Assembly (NCBI RefSeq): GCF_000687475.1
Contig: NC_057318.1
Location: forward strand, 310,001-374,000
Direction: 5' to 3'
Length of the DNA stretch: 64,000 nucleotides
Source: Ustilaginoidea virens
Taxonomy: Eukaryota > Ascomycota > Sordariomycetes > Hypocreales > Clavicipitaceae
Positions 33,673 to 45,094 of this stretch are shown piece by piece. The first letter of the stretch is position 1. Each line of letters opens with the position of its first letter. The notes beneath the pieces are model-generated. The model was not told the origin of the DNA and made no database searches. It saw only the letters and a program-made list of their open reading frames with translations. The position numbers and the translations under genes were made by a program.

Positions 33673-34186
33673 CCCCTGGCTCCACGGCCACCGCCGCGAC
33701 GAGTCGAGCGGCGAATTGAGCGACTCGAGTCCTGGGGCCCCTTGCGTTGCCGCTGGGGGAAGAAGGGGGGGCCGTCGATCCCGGCGTCTCGGGGCGTCTT
33801 GTGTTTGAGCTGGGCCGCACGGGCTGGCACTAGCGTGTGGTGGATAGATAGCCTCCTGTTTGGCCTTTTTCCTTTTTTGTCTGGGACGAGGCAGGCTCGG
33901 ACCCCCGGGCTCGTACCTTTGCGAGCTGGCGTAGCAGCTGCAATCAGCCCAGCGCCTCTTTTCCAAGCCATCAATTCTTTCCATCCGGGCCGCAGGGCCG
34001 GTGTGCGCAGTTGGTTGAGTTCATGTTGCCAAGGCGCAGTATCCGCACTGTGGAGTTGCCGTAATCTGTGAATCTATATGCTACGTACACGGCACGGGTT
34101 CGCCAGGGGCTGCAGCAGTGAAGAATGAGGTATTATACATAGCTCAGGCTGATCAATCCCCACGGGCATTTATCATGCGCCTGGGC

Positions 34187-34206
34187 GGGGGGGGGGGGGG
34201 GGGGGG
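34187..34206. repeat. Poly-G run (20)
   Basis: Twenty consecutive G in intergenic DNA. Confidence 0.94.
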
Positions 34207-34344
34207 TCTTGTTCAGAGCGCACAATGCCCCCGGTGACATTGATTGGAGCAGTTACCCTAGGTACCTAGCGGCACGGTGCAGGGAGTATGGAAGAGCAGG
34301 TAGCGCGATAGCAGTGGGTGGGCGTGGGACGGGATGTGGCTCTA

Positions 34345-34394
34345 TCAATGGTGGCAGTCAATGGTGGCAGTCAATGGTGGCGATCAATGGTGGC
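34345..34394. repeat. TCAATGGTGGCAG tandem repeat
   Basis: Four 13-bp units, the last two with a GCGA/GCGG variation. Confidence 0.92.
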
Positions 34395-34789
34395 GGCTGG
34401 CTGGCTGCAAAAGCGCAGCTGCAAACATCAACTTTCCGGGGCTCAGTGCGCGCGGCGCGCCGTGCTGACAGCCAGAGTGCACACGGTGACGCCTTGATGA
34501 CTCCAGTCGGGCGGTGTGGTGTCGGGCAGCAGCAGGCAAACCCCACGCTCTACGCCCCACGCTCCCAGCTCCCCAGGGCCGGATCAGGGTTGGGGGGGGA
34601 TCTTGAGGGCAGCACAGCCAGCCAGCCGACGCCGACGCCGACACCGACAAAGTTGGTGGCCGCTGGCTGACGCCCACCTCAGGCGTGCCATTTGTTGAAT
34701 CTTTAATTTCGCTTGCTCCGTCTTCATCTTGCATTTGTTCGGGGGGGTATTTTTTTTTTTTTCCTATTCTGTTTTCCATTGTTTAATTT

Positions 34790-34806
34790 CCCCCCCCCCC
34801 CCCCCC
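34790..34806. repeat. Poly-C run (17) in the glycosyltransferase leader
   Basis: Seventeen C about 155 bp before the start codon, within a CT-rich stretch likely to be promoter or 5' untranslated leader. Confidence 0.93.
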
Positions 34807-34960
34807 ATTTTCTTTGCTACCTTTTCCGTCGTCTTTGGAGCAACTTCCACCCGTCCATCCGCCCATCCTCCCCCCCCCCTCCCCTCTTGTCTGTCGATCG
34901 ACTCCCGATTGCGACCCGATTCTTCTGTCCCCCGCGTCCTGCCTGCACCGAGGCTCCTTC

Positions 34961-36331
34961 ATGTGGACGCCGTCTCTTTCCTCCATGGGTCATCAGGGTC
35001 GGGTCGCTCTTCCCCGCGGCGGCCTGCTGCTCCTCGCCGTCCTGGCCTTGGCCATCCTGAGCTCGACCTATCTCTGGACCAGCACCCCGAGACCCAACGA
35101 GCTGGTGTCGACAGTCTTTGCGCACAACAACCCATCCTCCTTCACGCCGGGATCATCATCGTCGTCAGAAGCAGCAGCAGCAGCGGTCGACCACGACCAC
35201 GACCACGACGCCCTCGCCCCCGAGCACTTCTCCGACCCGGCCGCCGACCCCCCCCTCCCAGATGCCGACCGGCCGCCGCCGCCGACCGCCGAGAGCGAAA
35301 AGGGCGACGGCTCCCTCGGCAAGCACTTCAGCATCCGGCCCAGCGCGAGAAACCGCGCGGCCCGCGTGCCCGGCTGCCTGTACCCCCTCCTGATCCACGT
35401 CACGCCCGACGCCCACTGCACCGGGGCCCTGGCCGCGTACGCCTCCATCGTCCGCAACGTCCTGGCCCAGCCCGAGGCCCTGCGCAACCGGACCTGCGTC
35501 CACGTCACCTACATCGACGCCAACCTCACCACCGTCGAGGACATGTACCGCTGGCGCGCCCGCCCCAACCCCTTTGCCCACCTGCCCGACTGCGCCGCCC
35601 TCGACGGCCCCGAGCTCAACAAGGTCGTGCCCCTGAGGTTCCAGGCCCTCGCCGCCATCGAGAAGCCCGAGTTCATGGAGACGCGGCCCACCTGGCTGGC
35701 CGCCCTGAACAAGGTCCACTCGTGGGGCTTCGACCTGTACCCGCGCGTGCTCATCGTCGACGCCGACTCCATCATCGTCCGGGACCTCGACCGCATCTTT
35801 GCCGACGCCGACCCGCGGGCCACCATCGTCGGCGCCCCCGACCAGTACGGCAACTGCCACGACCGCTCCCGCCTCAACGGCGGCATGATCCTGCTCCGGC
35901 CCTCGCGCTACTTCCACATCTCGGCCGCCGAGCTGCTCTACGACAAGCACGCCTCGTGCTTCAGCGGCCGCTGGGACCAGTCCGAGCAGGAGCTGCTCAA
36001 CTGCATCTGCGGCTACCTGTACGACGGCTACCGGCCCCTCCGCCCCGAGTTCCAGTGCAGCATCATGCCGCTGTACAACTCGGTCTGGCCCAAGAACTAC
36101 GGCTGCTCCGGCGCCAGGGTCGTGCCCGTGCGCAGCATCCACTTCACCCCCGCGCCCAAGCCCTGGGACATTCACGAGGCCGACTTCGACGCCAGGCCCG
36201 ACACCCGCCTGTGGAAATGCATCAGGGACGCCGCGAGGAGCGACGGCGTCGACCAGCTGCGCTCGTGCAAGACGCTGACCCTGCAAGACACCATGTCCCT
36301 GCCCGAGGTGCCCGAAAGCAAGCAGGGCTAA
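34961..36331 (+). CDS. GT8-like (glycogenin-type fold) glycosyltransferase, type II membrane protein
   Basis: Single exon, 456 residues. The frame is open from 34814 but residues before MWTPSLSSMGH are Pro/Ser-rich leader-like sequence, so the ATG at 34961 is preferred. One hydrophobic segment at about residues 20-38 (LLLLAVLALAIL) predicts a Golgi-type II anchor, followed by an acidic and Ser/Ala-rich stem. The catalytic domain shows YPRVLIVDADSIIV with the DxD metal motif at Asp267 and Asp269, and LNGGMILLRPSRYF, the nucleotide-sugar fold signature of GT8 and related enzymes. Several Cys residues suggest lumenal disulfides. Donor and acceptor sugars cannot be told from sequence. A run of 25 G begins 51 bp after the stop. 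Confidence 0.86.
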   Translation: MWTPSLSSMGHQGRVALPRGGLLLLAVLALAILSSTYLWTSTPRPNELVSTVFAHNNPSSFTPGSSSSSEAAAAAVDHDHDHDALAPEHFSDPAADPPLPDADRPPPPTAESEKGDGSLGKHFSIRPSARNRAARVPGCLYPLLIHVTPDAHCTGALAAYASIVRNVLAQPEALRNRTCVHVTYIDANLTTVEDMYRWRARPNPFAHLPDCAALDGPELNKVVPLRFQALAAIEKPEFMETRPTWLAALNKVHSWGFDLYPRVLIVDADSIIVRDLDRIFADADPRATIVGAPDQYGNCHDRSRLNGGMILLRPSRYFHISAAELLYDKHASCFSGRWDQSEQELLNCICGYLYDGYRPLRPEFQCSIMPLYNSVWPKNYGCSGARVVPVRSIHFTPAPKPWDIHEADFDARPDTRLWKCIRDAARSDGVDQLRSCKTLTLQDTMSLPEVPESKQG

Positions 36332-38873
36332 GGGGCGAAGCCGTTTGACGGGGAGCCGGGGTGGAAAGAAAATAGGGGGGTGGGGGGGGGGGGGGGGGGG
36401 GGGGGGATGTTGGGCATGCATATGGGCGTTGGAGTACAATCAGGATACATAGTTCAACTAGCGCGATCTGCAGATTGGTTTATATCGGCGAACGGGGCGG
36501 AAGATGTATGCTTTGTGGATTTTTGGCCCAATCTTTGTTGTATCTCATCATGTATATTATGTGCATTGTATAGACGTCATTGCCGAGGGATTCGAGAAGC
36601 GCACCGTCGGCAGCAAACCGTGTAACGTCACTTGGGCAAATCCTTCAGCCGGCGGAGAGGGTCTTTGCCCGTTACAAATCCTGGCCTCGACACGCAGCCC
36701 TCTCCTGGTCGCACGGGGGGGTCCGAAGGCTCAGTCTCGTCCCGGGCGACTACGCCGGCGGCAGGATACGCAAGCGGCCTCCTCATGGCGTCGTCCCCTC
36801 GTATGGCATAAGAACACTCGACCGTGGTTGAAGCTGGACTTGCGCGCGCCGGATGTGTGATTTGATCGGGCCGCAAGGTCCGCAGCAGGACGCGAAATCA
36901 CGACCGAGCGCTGCGTAGAGTGGACGAGAGAATCCGAATCCGCCAGCAGGGAGCAAGCACGTCAGCATGGCGGCGGAACTTTACTGCTTGCAGGGCAGTT
37001 TCCTCCTTCCTCGGTAGGTTCAATACAGCGACGGCTTCCCGCCAGGTTTCAGCTATGACTGTTGAGCGGGTTTGTGCTGGACAGTCGGGTCGGAAGAGCT
37101 TGGGATGCAGGCGGCCCCGAGCATCGTTTGATCCGCCCGATGGTCGGTGTGAATGGCTGCCCAGCACCCGCCGCATGGTCTTCCCTGTTCAATACTCGGC
37201 GGATGCCAGCCTCAGCGGCTGTAGTCAGAGACCGCGGTTGCCGGCCGCGGCCCCTGCACTTGGTTAGCGCAGAAGCGAATCCGGCCCGGCTTCGGCATGC
37301 GGTCTCGGCAACGGCAGGTCGGCCGCAGAGTCGCAGCGGGCCGTGAACAACGCGACCGCGACAATCGGGGGCGTGACGGAACACACGGCGCCGTGGACGC
37401 CCCGATGCTGGTGGTTATGTCGACAAGTAACGGGCCACCACGACGCCTGCCAGGTGAAACTGCCCAGTTGCGCACCAACCAGCGGACCGCGCTCCCCATG
37501 GCCATGCAGTGCGGTCGACTATCCGACGCGACGCGGCCCCGGCAATACGGCCATCGAAATATCCCGGCGTGGTCGCACGGTGCCTTACGGCCGCGGGATC
37601 CGCTTGGGCACGCGATGCAGGCCGTTTCTTCGACCGCGAAAATCAAAACAAGACGGGACCCCGGGCGACGTCGACCAGACGGACGACCTGGGACTGCAGC
37701 CCGGGAAAGCAGTTACGCACCGCCGGATCATCCAGCGTCCAGCATCAGCCCGGAGCCCGTTGCGCCTGAATGCGACCTGTTGTGCTTGGCCCGTACTACT
37801 ATTGGCATCCTTTCCGGGGCGTGTTCTCAGGCCTTCAATCGCTCCTGCCGTGGCTCCCCGGAGTAGTGTGGCCCCGAAGTAGTGTGGCAGCGAGCTCCAA
37901 GGTCCCCCCAGCCTTGGTCCCTAAAACCAGACACCTCCTGACCTTCTAGCTTGGCCGTTTCAGGTTCACGTATAGGGCGTTGCAGCCTCGTCATGGCCAA
38001 GGATTCTCAACCCGTTACATCCTGCCGACTCGCCCTCGAGGCCAAGTGCTCTCGTACGACGGGTCATGTACCGAGCTCATTTGAGGCGACTGTAGCGGCC
38101 CTTGTCCCTTGATATCTAGGTATGCTGCATCAGCCCTGCATCAGCCCGCGTTTCTACCGTTCTCACGGCGTTATCCTGATGATTGGTGGAGACTTGCCTA
38201 TAAGCTCGCACTATACTGTTCAAGCAACGAAGCTCGTCTTTACAGCCTCGATGCGCCACACTTCAACGGTGGTTAATACATTGAGGCGTAGGACCTCACA
38301 CCCCTCGTCGGCCATGGCACCAAGTCAGATGGGCATCGTGAGCACCGGTCCCGTGTTTACCCTAGCTGGCGTGCAGGTCAATCGCCGCGGTGAGACTCTC
38401 TTCAGCAGCCCTGAAACGCTCGATGCACCGGATAGCAACAAACGTCTTTCCCTGTACCACGGTGTGATAGTTGCATAGGCCAGAGCTCGGAATAAATCTA
38501 GGCAAAAGGCTTCGGGAAGGGTCTTTTTGCCCACTGTCACAGAGGTCGCGAGCATGAATCTGGTATCTTGCATTGATCGATCCAGAATAGCGAATGCAGC
38601 GGCTCGACAGTCTCGACTTTAAAGTCGTGAGCATATCGAAACACCCGTCTATGACATGCTGTCTGAAAGACCAGCAATTCTTCTGCGCCATTTGCCACGA
38701 AAACAACATGCGGTCTTTTTTATTTAGCCCGTAAAAAACTTCCTAAGCTATATTGTCCACGACAGGCCTGAAGCTTGGCCAGACACCAAAGCACAGCTCG
38801 CTTCTCAGTCAACAAACACTGGTTGCCCACATGTCTTGAGGTTGATGCCACCGCTGGTTTCTGTGTCTTCAAA
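36332..38873. other. 2.5-kb region without a supportable gene
   Basis: Begins with G25 (36382-36406). Between about 36900 and 37880 several overlapping Arg/Pro-rich frames occur on both strands. They might be a second degraded gene, but I could not assign any to a family. From 37900 to 38870 the DNA is lower in GC and equally featureless. Confidence 0.5.
36382..36406. repeat. Poly-G run (25)
   Basis: Longest G homopolymer in the window, 51 bp after the glycosyltransferase stop codon and preceded by GGGGGGT. Confidence 0.94.
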
Positions 38874-40680
38874 TTACTCGGCATCTTCCCCATCGCGGCC
38901 AAAACTACTGCTGCTGCCGTCTTCAATAGTTCGCTCGGCAGGAAAAAACGAGATAGGCACACCTGTCATTGCTGCCTTTCGCCGGCCACTGATAACTGGC
39001 ACCCAGTCTCCTAATCGCACACCCGAGAAATTACGAGAATTCTGATGGGCCATCATCTTTAGGCAATGGCCGCCAAGGTCCAAGTTTTCAACATTGAACG
39101 ACAGCAATTGTTCTCTTTGTCCAGAACGCAGGAACCTGTTGCCCGCATACGGCCTTCCTATTATTGCAGTTTCATCATCGACTCTGTACTCGCGGAGGCA
39201 GCAAAGGCGAAGGTCCGGTGACGCGACCGAACACGCTTTCCAGGTTGAGTAGTCGGTAAACAGGATGATTCTCTCCCAAATCTCAGCAGGGAAAATCCCC
39301 GACGATTTGGCTGCCGCGCGACGATTACCAAGGACTTCAAAAAAGTCCACCATTGCGCAGAGCCCGGGCCACAGTTCGCCAAGCCGTTTTGCGGACCCCG
39401 TGGAACCTGTCCTTCGCAAGAGGTCAACGGTGTGAGGATAACTACGAGCGCCTGGCACTAGTTCCGGCCGCTCCCGCGGATGTGAGCTCAGGGTGTTGCG
39501 GGCCTGGAGAATGGACAGCTGAAGCGGCCTAGTGACTCGAATGAACGGTTCGTCGTCTTCGTCTTCGGATTGGAGAGCAACTTCAGCAAGGGCTATTTCG
39601 AAAAGCGACATGACGACCATGTAAAATGGGCGCCGCCTCTGGCACTGACGACCAAGGCCAAAGTCAGCAGCCTCGGTGATGGCCTTGCCATCAACCACAA
39701 GGGTGAGACTGACAAGAACATCGTCTTCAAGCCAGTACAGTGTCGACTCGGGGGATACCCCTGGTGTTTCCTCTGGCAGATGAGCTGGAAAGCCAAACTC
39801 CAACAGCAGACCATCATCGTCACCGTAGATTGTTCGTTCATAAAACCATCCAGGCGAGCACCTCCTATTCCTTCCAAGACTAAACTTTTCTTGAGGCCAG
39901 AAGTCAGCCTTTCCAGAAGCGATCGACACGAGCGAAAATGCCAGCTCGCGAAAGGGAAAAGAATCCGGACTCCATTCGGTACCGAATTGTGCAAGGGAAC
40001 AACGGCCATACTTGATATGTACCTGGGCCAGAACATGGGTTAGGAAAGCATGTCGAGCGTTTCGAATGTCTGTCCTTGGAGACACAACGCGAAACTCATA
40101 CTCAAGTGCCTTGTCCGGCTTGGGCAGCGGCAAAGCTGGTGATGCCAAATGCTCTTCTGGGCAAAGCTCCAGAGATACTGTTGGCATGTAGTCGTAGATG
40201 CTCTCCCGGATTGCGCGGAGCCACAGATTGTCGGCCCGTGGAATATTATCCAACTTCCAGTGGATGCCGTAGTTCATGGTCAGAATTTCACGATCAAGGT
40301 TGATTATGTAAACGTTTTCGATGAAGCCAAAGTCCGAGTCTAGGACCGGAAATGATGTAGGGAACTCGTGAAGGCCCAGGTCAGTCGTAACATCCTCGTC
40401 GAGCACGACGTCCTTTTGAATCAGGTTCGCGCTTTTTTCAAGCTGGAATTCAATGTCTGCATAGTAGGCTCGCATTGACTCGAGCCATTCTGCGAATTAA
40501 ACAACGTCAGCGTGAATAAGTGAAAGACCAACGGCCCAGCGTACCACGGTATTCTGCAGGATCCTCGGGAATGCTCATGACGATGGTGGCACCAAGCCCT
40601 TCATAATAGCTGTCGTATTGGACGTAGTAGGCATAGTAGCGGCCGCGAAAGCGAAATACTTTTAAGCCACGAGTTCCCAT
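38874..40680 (-). CDS. Fungal-specific protein of unknown function with F-box-like C-terminal segment
   Basis: Two exons, 40680-40545 and 40489-38874, give 583 residues. The intron has donor GTACGC and acceptor TTCGCAG, and phases match. The opening MGTRGLKVFRFRGRYYAYYV, then DSYYEGLGATIVMSIPEDPAEYR, resembles the N-terminus of a protein family I recognise as recurrent in Hypocreales but without known function. The middle is acidic and mixed alpha/beta. Around residues 453-480 the segment GIFPAEIWERIILFTDYSTW looks like an F-box (substrate-adaptor motif for ubiquitin ligases), but that match is by eye only. No signal peptide or membrane segment is present. Codon usage is less GC-biased than in the neighbouring metabolic genes. 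Confidence 0.75.
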
Positions 40681-41727
40681 TGCAACCAGCGGACGTAAAT
40701 CGAGTTGTGATTGCCGGCCTCGCTTTGCTAGAGTGGATTTCTACATCCAAGTTGAGTAGAAGGGAGTGAGCCTGACCAGCGAAAGGCTCGGGGCAGGAAG
40801 CACCAGACCAAAGCGGTCTGGTGACTGCCTCTGCCCTGCCCTGCCTGTAGTCTGAGGCTTGAGGCGTGAGGCGTGAATTTAGGCCATCTGTTGGCTAGAG
40901 AGCATTCACGCTGCCGTCAATGCGCCGCGCCGTGCACAATACAGTGCCGCTCAAGTCAGGACCTACTGTATCGAAAGGAGACATCAAACGGCTCATCGCT
41001 GTCTGATTGGCCACACGAGCAACGAAGCCTCACTGTGCAACGCCACGTGATTAAGCGCAACCATGAACAGCCACATCGTCACCCAATCTTTCCCGTTGCA
41101 TCTTTCGTTTCGACTTTCTAGTGCCAAGAACGAGGCCCAGGTTTATTCAACAAGATTATGCATCTAGTTTTGAAAAAACCTTTATTCTGATATTGCTGTC
41201 CTCCGCCATTCCATCTGCTAACTTTCCTTACGCAATTATATCCGCTTGGGTGGGCTTGTCCTGAAGACTGGAATGGAACCGCAAAGCTCACCTATGGGGC
41301 AACAAGTTCAACTCGTTTCGCCAAAGTCCATACGAGCTCGACAAGTACCATCGACTCCTTCATAAATAAACTTCCCGCCGCAGCACGTCGAGATTCTTAG
41401 AATTGACCATTGTCATTGAGCATTTCCAGGAATGGCGCTCAAAATGCCAGCTTTGACAAGATGCATCCTCGTTCCTCTACGAGCTAAGATATATTCCACT
41501 TGTGCTGCTATTCTGGCTGCTGAAATCGAAAATGTCATTCTGAAAATTTGCACGATATGCTCTGGATTTACCATGTATAGCTGTGAGTCAATCGGCATCC
41601 CGACCTAAACCCCGGTAGCAACGTGCTAACTTGGCAGACAAAGATTCTTACATATAAACCATATTTTCATTATATAGCAATAACAAATGGAAGAAAAAAA
41701 AGAGAGAAAGTCATTGAGCCCAACCCA
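40681..41727. other. Intergenic, no gene recognised
   Basis: Upstream of the 583-residue orphan and 3' of the 1024-residue orphan. GC is lower here than in most of the window. A 61-codon minus-strand frame (41413-41598) has no supporting homology. Confidence 0.6.
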
Positions 41728-44700
41728 TTACATCTTCTCCTTGATTGGCAAGGCCCAGTCCTCTGGCATTTTCCACTTGGTCTCTCTCTTCTCTCCGCCA
41801 TTGACCATGACATCACGCAGCTCTACCGAGCCTTTATGTGAGCTGTGACCTAGAGACTTTTCAGCACTAGAAAGCAGCGACAAGTAAAAAGAGTCCTCCT
41901 TGTCATCTTCGCCTCCCTTCTGGTGGCAAGCCCACTTTAGTCTCCTAGCTTGGTCCATGGCCAACTCCATGAGGTCCTCACGGCCACTGACGGCGTCGGA
42001 TTTCATTCCCGCAATTTCCTCGAGCAGGTGGACGTGGATGTCGCGGGCCGCTCTATGGTTGCCGCACGTGTTGTGGAAGCTGGCTCGGAGGGTTTCGCAC
42101 TCGACGGTGAGTTTATGCAGAGCACCATACACGTCACGCAAATTGTAGCAAATGCTCTCAATCAAGGCAATCGCGGCTGCCTGGTGTCCTGCGGCAAACT
42201 TGACTTCGCACAGACGTCTTCCAGTTGCAACGGTGGCCGATCCGCTCCAGGTGCGACTCATGCGGGTGTCCCAGAGGTATTGCAAAACTTGCTGCAAACG
42301 GGGGTCAGCATGGTTTCCTTTCCAAAGGCTCGTTGTGGTTCAGAAGTTGCTTTTACTTACCTCGAGCATGGAAAAGTTCTTTCGCTCGCCAAGAAGCCGG
42401 ATAATTACGTTCAATTGATCCAGAGGAATGCTGCCGAAATTGATGTCGAGGTGTCCAACCTTTAACACGTCGACTAGAATCTCGGATGATATTCTCTGCA
42501 GCTCCGCGAGGGTTTTGTCGTCCTCGACCTGGACTTTGCGTGAAAAGTATCCGGAAATCTTGAACGCCAGCTCAACGACCCTGGAGTGCTCCGTCTTTGT
42601 CAACTGTTTGAAGTAGACTCGCGACCAGTGCAGGAACTGCAGAGAAAGGTCAAAGTTTCTCGTCGGGAAGACTTCGAGACTGACTTTGACCAGAGACTCT
42701 AGCAAGGCGAGTGAGACAACCTTCTTGGTCACGTTGGCGAGGCTCAGTTCGAAAAGCTGCCAGATGGAATCAGAAGCCAGCGAGGCGGGACAAAAGTCCT
42801 TGAACATTTCCCACATTTCGGATCGAAGCCCGCGGGCCTCGTTCTCTCGCCCCTTGAGCTCAAGGAAGGAAAGGAGTCGAGCACCTGCCGCCAGTCGGAC
42901 CCAGATGGGCCGTCGACGCTGCCTCACCGAGACGGACCAGGACTCATACAGACACGTCTCGGTGTAGACTTCTCGAATGATTTCATCCAGCATCTTTTCC
43001 CGCTCGTAGCCGCAAAGGAGTTGCTCCAGAGCATGGATGAAGACGAAACAGCGTCGGTCGAGTTGGATGAGCTGATCGTGTTTGAATCCCATATGCCCCT
43101 CGGAGCAGAGGATCCCACCCAGCGTCACTTCTTCCTTGATCATCTGGATGAGCTTGATGCCATGCTCCACCGAGGAAAGCTCACGGTACATCTTGGCGAT
43201 GCTTCGAGAAATGTCGAACAGGACGACTTCATTGCGTTCTTCGACAAGGAGACTCACAGTGTATTCTTCGATGATCTTGATGGCGGCGGTTATGTTTTCT
43301 CGTCGCTTCTGTTTACGGTGGTACTCGATGATGCGAGTCAACGCTACGAGAACCTTTTCATGGGAGCAAGGAAACTGCAGCTTTAAAGAGGCAAAGGCTT
43401 CAATCAAGAGAGTCTCTGCCCGGTGTCCAAGCTCAGGATGACTCTCAAACAGCAGCGTGAGACGGTACTTGGCAATCTCAATGAGGGCGGTGATGGCCTC
43501 GCGGTCTTCGTAGAGGTGGAGGTCGCAGCGGCAGAGTTCCTCGTAAATAGCCACTGCTTCGTTGTATCGCAAGGACTCGAGCTCCAGAATCTTGGCCAAC
43601 TCGATGCTGGCGCGGACATACAAGTGATGGGTAGTGCCAAAGTCTGAGAGTATCAGGGCGCGGAAGCTTTCAGCCAGTCGCAGTCGCTCGCCAAACTCTT
43701 CGTGGGCGCCCAGGACGACAATGTATTCCTGGTACACCTCGAACAGCTGCTCGGTGCTTATGTCGCACTCGTGGCGATGCTTCTCAAGCGAGCCCCAGAG
43801 CAAGCGAAACCATCTCAGCGATTGCGCATCATCGGCATGGGGTTGGAGGGAGAGACAGATCCTGACGAGAATGTCCAGGTAGGCCGGCGGGCATGTGTCT
43901 AGCCCGAACTCGTCGAAGCCGCGCAAGATCAACAGCAGAGACTCTGTTGACCCGCGGATTTCCAGCCAGCGATTGAGCGTCTGCAGCTGAAACTCTGCCT
44001 TGAGTTGAACCAGTCTGGTCAGGATGACCTCGAACCTCGCCTCGAACTGCGCAATCACTGTCTTGTCGCTACCAACTGCTCCGGGGTTAGCGAGATGGAC
44101 TGTCGATCAAGACATTGTTGGGGCGGGAGTTACCCTGTCGGTGGCTGCAGATTGAGGCAGTAACGTCTACGACAATGTCCACAATCATGGACAAGGCCGA
44201 CTGAAAGATGGAAGACATCTTTTCGGAGCATGAATCGTCGTCTAGTTTCGTCGCCATGCGTAGGATGATGGCGGTGGCTTCCTCGAGGACCGAGAAGAAT
44301 CTCTCAATTGCAATTGTATATTTCTGCGCGAACTGTGTGTTTGCCACCTCATTAGTCCCGGCATTCTTTCCAGCTCGGGGAGAACCCTGTCCGGACTTGC
44401 TCGCAGACGCTGCAGTCTTACTTACGCTCAATAATCTTTTGCATGAGGAGAGGACCAATGCGGAGCTCTCAGACGTGGACATGTCAATGAGTTTCATGGT
44501 CATGATGATTTTGTCAAATTTTGTGGCAAAGCCTTCAGCTTTCTTGAGCATCTTATCGAGTCGGCTGCCTTGGTTGGGCATATATCGGAGCCTCTCGTTG
44601 GTCACCATGGCCAGGAACTCCTCGGACGTGACGGCACGCTTGAAGTCCATAGGCTGACCTACAAGACGCACATAGCGGTCCAAGGCCTTCTTTGTGTGGG

Positions 44701-45094
44701 TTTCAAGCTCGACCGGGAGCCCAGCGGCTGCTTCCGGCCTGGCGTCGTGCTTCCAGATGGCCAGAGTGTCATACAGCTGAGGGGTGTAAGAGGAGAATGA
44801 TATTTCGCGCCTAGAAATTGTAGACAGTGCGCCTGATACATGCCGTCTCCTGGCTGGTATATCGCCGTGAGATATCACAGTGCCCTCATTCTCTAGAACG
44901 TCGTGGATGACGCTTGCGGGAGGGGCGTCTTCAGATGTGACAGACGGTGATCGGACAGAAAAGTGGTCGAGCTTGGGCTTCATGGCCAGCCCGGCTGAGT
45001 CGAGCTGGTACACTGGGTGCCATGCGGAACTTAGTGCTCGGTCGAGCCAAAAGGGATGTTTCGGACATGACTTACGCCTCGCTTGACTTAGCAT
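41728..45094 (-). CDS. Large alpha-helical protein of unknown function (TPR-like repeats)
   Basis: Five-exon model: 45094-45076, 45012-44427 with the last base at 44426, 44323-44134, 44075-42361 and 42291-41728, giving 1024 residues. Donors are GTAAGT, GTAAGT, GTAACT and GTAAGT; all phases match. The first intron is itself a multiple of three and so is less certain. The protein is almost wholly helical, with repeated Leu/Ala/Glu patterns from residue 270 to 800 (for example YNEAVAIYEELCRCDLHLYE) that look like tetratricopeptide-type solenoid repeats. The N-terminal 200 residues contain a Ser/Thr-rich stretch and then a helical domain. No nucleotide-binding motif, signal peptide or transmembrane segment is seen. 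A scaffold or regulatory role is possible, but I do not recognise the family. Confidence 0.72.

Larger units (their letters stand above)
32166..34960. other. 2.8-kb intergenic region, no gene recognised
   Basis: Between the PKS relic and the glycosyltransferase gene. It contains GGCT units (about 32775-32798), an ATCGCAGG repeat (33024-33058), a GGAGAAGCA repeat (about 33625-33672), G20 at 34187-34206, a TCAATGGTGGCAG repeat and C17 at 34790-34806. Long antisense frames are Pro/Arg/Ser-rich and unsupported. Confidence 0.6.

Noticed and set aside
34729..36348. 539-codon frame and the antisense 424-codon frame at 35165-36439
   Set aside because: Both are frame or strand shadows of the glycosyltransferase, which has a DxD motif and membrane anchor in its own frame.
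36900..37880. Possible degraded NRPS or other gene
   Set aside because: Some Arg/Pro-rich frames faintly recalled an adenylation domain, but no core motif could be confirmed in any frame.
41413..41598. 61-codon minus-strand frame
   Set aside because: Too short, no motif, and no splice partner.
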